Source of the DNA: Actinoplanes octamycinicus
GTDB lineage: Bacteria; Actinomycetota; Actinomycetes; Mycobacteriales; Micromonosporaceae
Direction: 5' to 3'
Assembly (NCBI RefSeq): GCF_014205225.1
Contig: NZ_JACHNB010000001.1
Coordinates: 8,847,501-8,911,500, forward strand
Length of the DNA stretch: 64,000 nucleotides
Part shown: piece after piece, positions 28,705 through 35,577 of the stretch
Layout: each line of letters begins with the position of its first letter
Position numbering within the stretch: the first letter of the stretch is position 1
Translations under genes and position numbers: made by a program
Notes under the pieces: model-generated
The model's input: the letters and a program-made list of their open reading frames with translations, nothing else
Told to the model about the DNA's origin: nothing
The model's database searches: none

Positions 28705-29700
28705 ATGGACATCGGAGTGGTACTCCAGAACGACCCACCCGCCCTGCGCGTGGTGGAGCTCGCCAAGCGGGCGGAGGCGGCCGGGTTCAGCCACGTCTGG
28801 ACGTTCGACTCGCACGTGCTCTGGCAGGAGCCGTTCGTCATCTACTCGAAGATCCTCGACGAGACCGAGCGGGTGATCGTCGGCCCGATGGTGACCAACC
28901 CGGGCACCCGGGACTGGACGGTCACCGCGTCGCTGTTCGCCACCCTCAACGAGATGTACGGCAACCGGACGATCTGCGGGATCGGCCGCGGCGACTCGGC
29001 GCTGCGGGTGCTCGGCGCTCCCCCGCAGAGCCTGGCCCAGCTGCGCGAGTGCGTCCAGGTGATCCAGGCGCTCGGCAACGGCCGGTCCGCCACGCTGCGC
29101 GGCCAGCAGATCCGGTTCGCCTGGGCGCCGGACAGCCGCCTCGACGTCTGGGTCGCCGCCTACGGGCCGAAGGCGTTGCAACTGACCGGCGAGGTCGGCG
29201 ACGGCTACATCCTGCAGCTCGCCGACCCGGACATCGCCGAGTGGATGATCACCGCGGTGCGGCGGGCGGCGGAGCGAGCCGGCCGCGACCCGACCCAGCT
29301 CAAATTCTGCGTGGCGGCGCCCGCCTACGTCGGTGACGACCTGGCCCACCAGCGGGACCAGACCCGCTGGTTCGGCGGCATGGTGGGCAACCACGTGGCG
29401 GACATCGTGGCCCGGTACGGCGGGGGCGGCGCGGTGCCGCAGGCGCTGACCGACTACATCAAGGCGCGGCAGGGCTACGACTACGCGGAGCACGGGCGGG
29501 CCGGCAACACGCACACCGCCTTCGTCCCGGACGAGGTGATCGACCGGTTCTGCGTGCTCGGCCCGGTCGCCGACCACGTCAAACGGCTGCAGCAGCTGCG
29601 CGAGCTGGGCGTCGACCAGTTCGCCGTCTACCTGCAGCACGACAACAAGGAGCAGACCCTCGCCGCGTACGGCGAGCACATCATCCCGGCGTTCGGATGA
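28705..29700 (+). CDS. F420-type luciferase-like (LLM) oxidoreductase, TIGR03842-like
   Basis: TIM-barrel flavin/F420-dependent oxidoreductase of 331 residues. The start MDIGVVLQNDPP, the FSHVWTFDSHVLWQEP block and GNRTICGIGRGDSALR match the TIGR03842-like LLM subfamily. No signal peptide. It sits between dihydropyrimidinase and the transporter genes and overlaps the permease start as ATGA, so it belongs to the same pathway. No classical dihydropyrimidine dehydrogenase is present in the window; this enzyme could be the missing reductase or act on a pathway side product. That role is inference from position. Confidence 0.88.
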   Translation: MDIGVVLQNDPPALRVVELAKRAEAAGFSHVWTFDSHVLWQEPFVIYSKILDETERVIVGPMVTNPGTRDWTVTASLFATLNEMYGNRTICGIGRGDSALRVLGAPPQSLAQLRECVQVIQALGNGRSATLRGQQIRFAWAPDSRLDVWVAAYGPKALQLTGEVGDGYILQLADPDIAEWMITAVRRAAERAGRDPTQLKFCVAAPAYVGDDLAHQRDQTRWFGGMVGNHVADIVARYGGGGAVPQALTDYIKARQGYDYAEHGRAGNTHTAFVPDEVIDRFCVLGPVADHVKRLQQLRELGVDQFAVYLQHDNKEQTLAAYGEHIIPAFG

Positions 29701-30539
29701 GACGGGTGCTCGCGGTGCCGGCCGGGCTGCTCGCCGTGGCGGTGCTCTGGGAGGGCTACAAGGCGGTCGGCAGTCCGGACGGGACGGTGCTGTTCGGCGT
29801 ACGCGTGCTGCCCCGTGCCGACGACCTGTCCATGCCGCACCTGTGGACGGTCGGACAGCGCCTGGCCCGCCCGGAGCTGGCCGGCGGCGACCCGGTGTGG
29901 CAGGTGGTGCTGCGCGCCTGCCTGTTCACCCTCGGCATCACCGCGGCCGGCTTCCTGATCGGCGCCCTGGTCGGCCTGCTGCTCGCGGTGGCGATGCAGC
30001 GGTTCCGGATCGTCGAGCGCGGCCTGCTGCCCTACGTGATCCTCTCCCAGACCGTGCCGCTGGTGGCGCTCGCGCCGCTGGTGGCCGGCTGGGGCGGCAC
30101 CCTGATGCCGGCCTGGGCGACGGTCGCGGTGATCGCCGCCTACCTGGCCTTCTTCCCGGTCGCGGTGGGCATGCTGCGCGGCCTGCAGTCGCCGTCCGAG
30201 AGCGGCGTCGAGCTGATGCACAGCTACGCGGCCGGCTGGTGGCGCACCCTGGTCACATTGCGCTTCCCGGCGGCGCTGCCCTACCTGTTCCCGGCGCTGC
30301 GGCTGGCCGGCGCGGCCGCGGTGGTCGGCGCGGTGGTCGGCGAGATCTCCACCGGCACCCGGGGCGGGATCGGCCGGCTGATCATCGAGTACTCCCGGGA
30401 GGCCACCTCGGATCCCGCCAAGGTCTACACGGCCATGCTCGGGGCGGCGCTGCTCGGCCTGCTCGTCGCGGGCGCGGTCAGCCTGCTGGAGGTGCCGCTG
30501 ATGCGCCACCGCCGCCACGTGGAGGTGGTGACCCTGTGA
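29697..30539 (+). CDS. ABC transporter permease (SsuC/ThiX-like), first copy
   Basis: Inner-membrane permease of 280 residues with about six transmembrane helices of the BPD_transp_1 fold. The coupling segment after VELMHSYAAGWWRTL (EAA-like loop) contacts the ATPase. It has a longer N-terminus than the second permease, containing RVLPRADDLSMPHLW. Its ATG overlaps the oxidoreductase stop, and its stop overlaps the ATPase GTG. Together with the second permease it should form a heterodimeric channel for the small-molecule importer. Confidence 0.9.
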   Translation: MRRVLAVPAGLLAVAVLWEGYKAVGSPDGTVLFGVRVLPRADDLSMPHLWTVGQRLARPELAGGDPVWQVVLRACLFTLGITAAGFLIGALVGLLLAVAMQRFRIVERGLLPYVILSQTVPLVALAPLVAGWGGTLMPAWATVAVIAAYLAFFPVAVGMLRGLQSPSESGVELMHSYAAGWWRTLVTLRFPAALPYLFPALRLAGAAAVVGAVVGEISTGTRGGIGRLIIEYSREATSDPAKVYTAMLGAALLGLLVAGAVSLLEVPLMRHRRHVEVVTL

Positions 30540-31282
30540 CCGCCGTCGAGATCGCCCAGGTGTCGAAGACCTTCGCCGACGGCACGCAAGCGCTGTCCGA
30601 GGTGGACCTCACCGTCGGCGACGGCGAGTTCGTCTCGCTGATCGGGCCGTCCGGCTGCGGCAAGAGCACCCTGCTCCGGCTGATCGCCGACCTGATCCCG
30701 CCGACCACCGGCACGGTCACGGTGGCCGGCAAGCCGGCCGGGCAGGCCCGGCGCGAGCAGGCGTACGGCCTCGCCTTCCAGCAGGCCGGTCTCTTCGAGT
30801 GGCGCACCGTGCGGCGCAACGTGGAACTTCCGCTGGAGCTGCGCGGCGCCGGCAAGGCCGAACGGCAGGCCCGCGCCGAGGAGATGCTCGCCCTGGTCGG
30901 GCTGGCCGAGTTCGGCGGGCACTATCCCGGGCAGCTCTCCGGCGGCATGCAGCAGCGGGTGGCGATCGCCCGGGCGCTCGCCGTGCAGCCGCCGCTGCTG
31001 CTGATGGACGAGCCGTTCGGCGCGCTCGACGAGATGACCCGGGAACGCCTGCAGGCCGAGCTGCTGTCGATCTGCGCCACCACCGGGACCAGCACGGTCT
31101 TCGTCACCCACTCGATCTCCGAGGCGGTGTTCCTCTCCGACCGCGTGGTGGTGATGTCCGCCCGGCCCGGCCGGATCACCGCGTCGATCGAGGTCGACCT
31201 GCCGTCCCGGGACGACGCCGGCCGGCAGTCCCCGGTCTACTTCGACAAGGTCACCGAGGTGCGGAAGGCGCTGCGCGGATGA
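30536..31282 (+). CDS. ABC transporter ATP-binding protein
   Basis: Cytoplasmic ATPase of 248 residues that powers the importer encoded around it. Walker A is GPSGCGKST, the Q-loop lies in LAFQQAGLFEW, the signature is LSGGMQQR, Walker B is LLLMDEPFGALDE, and the switch His is in VTHSISEA. It belongs to the nitrate/sulfonate/taurine type. The GTG overlaps the permease stop (GTGA), and its stop overlaps the second permease start (ATGA). Confidence 0.95.
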   Translation: MTAVEIAQVSKTFADGTQALSEVDLTVGDGEFVSLIGPSGCGKSTLLRLIADLIPPTTGTVTVAGKPAGQARREQAYGLAFQQAGLFEWRTVRRNVELPLELRGAGKAERQARAEEMLALVGLAEFGGHYPGQLSGGMQQRVAIARALAVQPPLLLMDEPFGALDEMTRERLQAELLSICATTGTSTVFVTHSISEAVFLSDRVVVMSARPGRITASIEVDLPSRDDAGRQSPVYFDKVTEVRKALRG

Positions 31283-32031
31283 GGCGCCTGCTGCCACCGC
31301 TGATCACCGGGCTGCTCGCCCTGGTCCTCTGGGAGCTGTTCGTCAGGCTCGGCCGGGTCGCCCCGTTCATCCTGCCGGCCCCGTCGGCGATCGGGACCGA
31401 GCTGACCGCGCAGCGCGCCAACGTCTGGGACGCCGCCCTGGCCAGCGGCGCCAACGCGCTGATCGGCCTGATCGGCGGCACCGTCGTCGCAGTGCTGGCC
31501 GCCCTCGCGGCCAGCCGGTTCCGCCCGCTCGGCGACCTCTCGGTGCCGATCGCCGCGCTGGTCAACGCGCTGCCGATCATCGCCCTGGCGCCGATTCTCA
31601 ACAACATGTTCGAGTCGACCAGCAGCGTCCCGCGCCGGCTGGTCACCGGCATCGTGGTGTTCTTCCCGGTCTTCCTGAACACGCTGCGCGGGCTGCGCGA
31701 GGTGGACCCGGTGCACCAGGAGCTGATGCGGACGTACGCGGCGAGCGGCTGGACCTTCGCGACCAAGGTGCGGCTGCCCGGCGCCCTCGGCCATCTGTTC
31801 ACCGGGCTGCGCCAGGCCTCCGCCCTCGCCGTGATCGCCGCGGTGGTCGCCGAGTACTTCGGCGGGCTGCAGGACGGGCTCGGCGCGCGGATCACCTCGG
31901 CGGCGGCCTTCACGGCGTACCCGAGGGCTTGGGCCTTCGTGGTCGGGGCCTGTCTGTTGGGTTTGACCTTTTACCTGGCCACGCTCCTGCTGGAGCGGCT
32001 GGCCATGCCTTGGAAGAGGGTTTCGTCGTGA
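31279..32031 (+). CDS. ABC transporter permease, second copy
   Basis: Permease of 250 residues with about six transmembrane helices and an EAA-like loop at LMRTYAASGWTFATKVRLPGA. The N-terminus includes FILPAPSAIGTEL, typical of SsuC/ThiX-type permeases. It shares only general fold with the first permease, so the channel is probably heterodimeric. Both ends overlap their neighbours by four bases. Confidence 0.92.
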   Translation: MRRLLPPLITGLLALVLWELFVRLGRVAPFILPAPSAIGTELTAQRANVWDAALASGANALIGLIGGTVVAVLAALAASRFRPLGDLSVPIAALVNALPIIALAPILNNMFESTSSVPRRLVTGIVVFFPVFLNTLRGLREVDPVHQELMRTYAASGWTFATKVRLPGALGHLFTGLRQASALAVIAAVVAEYFGGLQDGLGARITSAAAFTAYPRAWAFVVGACLLGLTFYLATLLLERLAMPWKRVSS

Positions 32032-33155
32032 AGTTCTCCCGGATGGTTATCGCCTCGGTCCTCGCCCTCGCCGCCTGCGGCACCGCCGACACGCCGACCA
32101 CCCCGGCGCCCGGCGGCAGCGGCGCGCTCACCCCGATCAAGCTGCAGCTGCAGTGGTTCTACCAGGCCCAGTTCGGCGGCTACCTGGCCGCCGTCGACCA
32201 GGGCTTCTACCGGGAGCAGGGACTGGACGTGACGCTGCTCGAAGGCGGCGTCGACATCGTCCCGCAGACCGTGCTGGCCCAGGGCAAGGCGGACTACGCG
32301 GTCGCCTGGGTGCCCAAGGCGCTCGCCTCCCGGGAGCAGGGCGCCGGGATCACCGACGTCGGGCAGATCTTCGCCCGGTCCGGCACCTACCAGGTGGCCT
32401 GGGCGGACAGCGGGATCAGGACCGCCGCCGACCTCAAGGGCAAGAAGGTCGGCAACTGGGGCTTCGGCAACGAGTTCGAGCTGTTCGCCGGGATCACCAA
32501 GGCCGGGCTGAACCCGGGCAGTGACGTCACCCTGGTGCAGCAGCAGTTCGACATGCAGGCACTGCTGAAGAAGGAGATCGACGCCGCCCAGGCGATGAGC
32601 TACAACGAGTACGCCCAGCTGCTGGAGGCGAAGAACCCGGCGACCGGGAAGCTCTACACGCCGGCCGACTTCTCGATCATCGACTGGAAGACCGAGGGGA
32701 CGTCGATGCTGCAGGACGCGGTGTGGGCGAACACGGCGAAACTGAGCGATCCGGCGTACCAGCAGCAGACCGTCAAGTTCCTGACCGCGACGATCAAGGG
32801 CTGGGCGTTCTGCCGGGACAACGCCGAGAAGTGTCGCGATCTGGTCGTCGCCAAGGGTTCCAAGCTCGGCAAGAGCCACCAGCTGTGGCAGATGAACGAG
32901 GTCAACAAGCTGATCTGGCCGTCGCCCGGCGGGATCGGGCTGGTCGACGAGACGGCTTGGAAGCAGACCGTGGACATCTCGATGACCACGAAGAACCAGA
33001 CCGGCGACACCGTGCTGACCAAGGCGCCGGAGGGCCTGGCCTACACGAACGACTACATCAAGCAGGCGATCGAGCAGGCCAAGGCCGCCGGCGTGGACGT
33101 CAACGGCAGCGCCTTCCAACCGGCCACGGTCACCCTGACCGAGGGCGGCGCCTAG
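32028..33155 (+). CDS. NMT1/THI5-like substrate-binding lipoprotein
   Basis: Extracytoplasmic solute-binding protein of 375 residues. The GTG start overlaps the permease stop. The lipobox is LALAAC (Cys17), followed by a Thr/Pro/Gly-rich tether. The mature part has the NMT1/THI5 fold: LQLQWFYQAQFGGYLAAVD, GLDVTLLEGGVDI and AVAWVPKALASREQG. Members bind pyrimidine-like or thiamin-precursor molecules, nitrate or sulfonates. In an operon for dihydropyrimidine breakdown a pyrimidine or hydantoin ligand is most plausible, but this is inference. Confidence 0.92.
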   Translation: MKFSRMVIASVLALAACGTADTPTTPAPGGSGALTPIKLQLQWFYQAQFGGYLAAVDQGFYREQGLDVTLLEGGVDIVPQTVLAQGKADYAVAWVPKALASREQGAGITDVGQIFARSGTYQVAWADSGIRTAADLKGKKVGNWGFGNEFELFAGITKAGLNPGSDVTLVQQQFDMQALLKKEIDAAQAMSYNEYAQLLEAKNPATGKLYTPADFSIIDWKTEGTSMLQDAVWANTAKLSDPAYQQQTVKFLTATIKGWAFCRDNAEKCRDLVVAKGSKLGKSHQLWQMNEVNKLIWPSPGGIGLVDETAWKQTVDISMTTKNQTGDTVLTKAPEGLAYTNDYIKQAIEQAKAAGVDVNGSAFQPATVTLTEGGA

Positions 33156-33201
33156 CAACCCGCAACACCCGCCGCATCCGGACCGCTGCGCCGCGCGGTC
33201 G

Positions 33202-33258
33202 CCGGCTGGGCGTCAGGGGTGTCTCGGAGTGGTTGAGGCACCCCTGAGAACCAGCCGG
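33202..33258. repeat. Palindromic element, copy B
   Basis: Imperfect inverted repeat, 20 of 24 positions paired (33202-33225 and 33235-33258), with ends CCGGCTGG/CCAGCCGG and core GGGGTGTCTC. It lies between two convergent genes. Two similar direct repeats of about 32 bp flank it (33160-33191 and 33263-33295; both end CCGGACCGCTGCGC). Confidence 0.8.
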
Positions 33259-33321
33259 ACCACCGCAACGCGCGCCGCCACCCGGACCGCTGCGCGCCTC
33301 GCGGACGTGGGCCGGGCGGCG

Positions 33322-34095
33322 CTAGATCGGAATCAGCCGGGCGGCGAGGGCGACCGTGGTCAGGTCGCCCTTGCGCAGTTTCTCGGCGGCGTGGGCCTCG
33401 CCGAGGCCCTCCAGCCGCACCGCGGAGGCGTCGATCAGGGCCTCCTCACCGTCGAGCAGGCGGCGGGCGATCCGGGCCTGGGCCGGGCTCAGCTCGGCGT
33501 AGGCGCAGCGGTCCAGGGCGGCGATCGTCTCGTCCTCCAGGGTGCCGGCCATCGCCCGCTCGGTGACCACCTTGAGCAGCCAGCTCGGCCACCAGGCGTA
33601 TTTCCCGACGACCTGGCCGGAGTGCAGGGCGACGGCCGGGTCCTGGCCGTGGTCGAGCAGCTTGACCGCGAGGTCGGAGTCGAACCGCTCCAGCCGCAGC
33701 GCGCCGACGAACGCCTTCAGCACCAGCTGCGTCTTCACGAACTCCTGCGCCTCGTAGGCCGCCTCGCCGAACTTGCCCTCCAGCAGGTGGATCAGGGCGT
33801 GCACCTCGCGCAGCTCGAAGCCGTCGCCGGACCGCTCGCGCAGGCGCGCCACGGTGGCGATCAGGCGCTCCACGCTCTTGGCCGCCCGGTCGGCGAGCTC
33901 CTCGCTGACCGGCTTGTTCAGATGCCGGACCATCACCTCCAGCGCGATCTCGGCCTCCCGGCGCAGCAGCGGCGACGAGATCTTCGGCGTGATCTCGTCA
34001 CCCAGATGCTCGGTGAGGTAGGCGAGGTCGAACTTCTCGGAGGCCTGCTGGAACTGATCCCACCACGATGCCGGGTGCCGCTGCTGTCGAATCAC
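33322..34095 (-). CDS. Hypothetical alpha-helical protein
   Basis: A 257-residue soluble, mostly helical protein I do not recognise. Visible features are HPASWWDQFQQASEKFDLAY near the start, several Arg/Glu-rich amphipathic helices, and a middle block WWPSWLLKVVTERAMAG. There is no signal peptide or transmembrane helix. Helical repeats like those of TPR-type scaffolds are possible. The chosen GTG (34095) has CACGCT 7 bases upstream with TTGCCG 17 bases further, so it may be leaderless; a TTG at 34140 would extend it by 15 residues. It is convergent to the ABC transporter operon. Confidence 0.65.
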   Translation of the reverse strand: MIRQQRHPASWWDQFQQASEKFDLAYLTEHLGDEITPKISSPLLRREAEIALEVMVRHLNKPVSEELADRAAKSVERLIATVARLRERSGDGFELREVHALIHLLEGKFGEAAYEAQEFVKTQLVLKAFVGALRLERFDSDLAVKLLDHGQDPAVALHSGQVVGKYAWWPSWLLKVVTERAMAGTLEDETIAALDRCAYAELSPAQARIARRLLDGEEALIDASAVRLEGLGEAHAAEKLRKGDLTTVALAARLIPI

Positions 34096-34150
34096 GTGAC
34101 CAAGCGTGACGTGCCGATTACTGTCCGGCAAGTGATTCAACCATCAGGAC

Positions 34151-35038
34151 CTAGGGGTTGCGCTCCGCCGCCGCCGCGGTCAGACCTTTCAGATCGAGCA
34201 GGCCAGCTGTGACCACGGCACGGCTCAGCGGGCGGGTCAACTCGGCCAGCCGCAGGCAGCCCCGGTCGCCCAGCACGCGGTAGGCCGGCTCGGCCAGCGC
34301 GTCGGTCTGCTCCTCGAGCCCGGCACGCAGCCGCCGGCCCTCGTCGGAGAGCTCCCCGGGCTCGCCGGGGTCGCCGGCGGTGAGCAGGCCGCGCTCGCGC
34401 AGGACCGCGGTGGCGGCCGCCCACTGGTCGCGGCTCCAGCCCCGGGTGATCCGCAGGAACCGGTCGTCGGCCTGGCCGCTGGCCACGTGCAGGACCACCG
34501 CCTCCAGGCCGCTGAGCCCGGCCGCGACCAGCAGCGCGATGTGCCCGTCGCCGCGGAACTCGCGGAGCAGCGTCTGGGCGTGGAAGAGCACCCGGTGCGG
34601 GGCCGTCGGCCAGGACAGCCCGGCGTGCGCGGCGAACAGCGGGCGGCCCTCCGGCCGGGACGCCGCGGCCAGCGCCGCGGCGCGGGCCAGCTCGGCGGCC
34701 TCGGCGATCTCCGGGCCGGCCAGGGTTTCGGCGCCCAGGGCCCGGGTAAGCGCGGCGTCGGCGATCTCCAGGCGGGCCTCGACCATCTGAGCGGGGGTGA
34801 CCGTGTCCCAGGCGGCCGGCAGCGCCCGGGCCACCAGGTCCGGGTTGAAGTTGTAGAACGTCGCGGTCACCAGGCCCGGCCCGGTGGCGCCGAACGCGGC
34901 GCCGCGGCTGGCGAAGTAGCCGGTCATCGGGTCCAGGCCGAGCCGGGCGTGCACCTCGGCCGCCTCCGGCACCAGGTAGACCATGGCGTGCAGCGGCTCG
35001 GTGACCCGCCAGGCCAGGCGGGACGGGCGCTCGGTCAC
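34151..35038 (-). CDS. SCO6745-like protein with probable winged-helix segment
   Basis: A 295-residue protein of an actinobacterial family of unknown function (SCO6745-like). Family features are the start LAWRVTEPLHAMVYLVPEA, the block GYFASRGAAFGATGPGLVTATFYNF and a C-terminal helical stretch with GWSRDQWAAATAVLRERGLL and LSDEGRRLRAGLEEQTD, which resembles a winged helix. No enzyme motif is visible. The GTG start overlaps the upstream gene's stop as GTGA, so the two form an operon. Confidence 0.8.
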   Translation of the reverse strand: MTERPSRLAWRVTEPLHAMVYLVPEAAEVHARLGLDPMTGYFASRGAAFGATGPGLVTATFYNFNPDLVARALPAAWDTVTPAQMVEARLEIADAALTRALGAETLAGPEIAEAAELARAAALAAASRPEGRPLFAAHAGLSWPTAPHRVLFHAQTLLREFRGDGHIALLVAAGLSGLEAVVLHVASGQADDRFLRITRGWSRDQWAAATAVLRERGLLTAGDPGEPGELSDEGRRLRAGLEEQTDALAEPAYRVLGDRGCLRLAELTRPLSRAVVTAGLLDLKGLTAAAAERNP

Positions 35039-35541
35039 TGTTCCCACGGCAGCTCCTCGGCTTCGGCGACGACGGGCGCGGCCGTGGAGTGATCCGGGGC
35101 GGGCCGCTCGGACACCGTATGCCACTTGCCGCTGCGCCGGGCCGCGTGCCGGGTCACCAGGTGCACCGGGAGCGGCGGGGGCGGGAACGGGCCGGGTCCC
35201 CAGCGGACCCAGACCGCCAGCCGGCCGGCCGCCGCCTCGGCGAGCAGCTTGTCGACCGTGCGCTGCCGGTCGGTGCGGTCCACCTCGATCGCGATCGGGG
35301 CGGCGCCGCCGGGACGGGCGCAGGCCACGTCGAGCACCGAGTTGCCGCGCAGCGGTGGCGGCAGCGGCACCACGCTGGGCGCCCGCCGGTAGACCCGCCA
35401 GCCCTGCCAGTCGGCCCACTCGGCGATCGTGTCGATGATCCGGGCGGTGGCCTCGCCCTCGGTCAGGTCGGCGAAGGTCAGCCGGTCGAGCCAGGTGCTC
35501 AACGACTGTGCCGTGCTGGTGCCGTCGTCCGCCGTCTCCAT
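35035..35541 (-). CDS. Hypothetical protein, possible PD-(D/E)xK-like fold
   Basis: A 168-residue protein of unrecognised family. The central part SVLDVACARPGG followed by IAIEVDRTDRQRTVDKLL and LAVWVRWG recalls the beta-alpha core of restriction-endonuclease-like folds, but the usual Lys is replaced by Asp, so nuclease activity is doubtful. The C-terminal third is rich in Pro, Ala and Glu. The ATG at 35541 has TAGGGT 7 bases upstream and no ribosome site. It is coupled to the SCO6745-like gene by a GTGA overlap. Confidence 0.65.
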   Translation of the reverse strand: METADDGTSTAQSLSTWLDRLTFADLTEGEATARIIDTIAEWADWQGWRVYRRAPSVVPLPPPLRGNSVLDVACARPGGAAPIAIEVDRTDRQRTVDKLLAEAAAGRLAVWVRWGPGPFPPPPLPVHLVTRHAARRSGKWHTVSERPAPDHSTAAPVVAEAEELPWEQ

Positions 35542-35548
35542 CCCCGCC

Positions 35549-35554
35549 ACCCTA
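35549..35554 (-). promoter_or_regulatory. -10 hexamer TAGGGT, leaderless start
   Basis: On the minus strand TAGGGT ends 7 bases before the ATG at 35541 and suggests a leaderless two-gene mRNA. Confidence 0.5.
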
Positions 35555-35577
35555 TCGACCCGCCGGGCGGGCGCGGC

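Noticed and set aside
35035..35541. Restriction-endonuclease-like nuclease
   Set aside because: The beta-alpha core is suggestive, but the catalytic Lys is absent, so a function call was not made.
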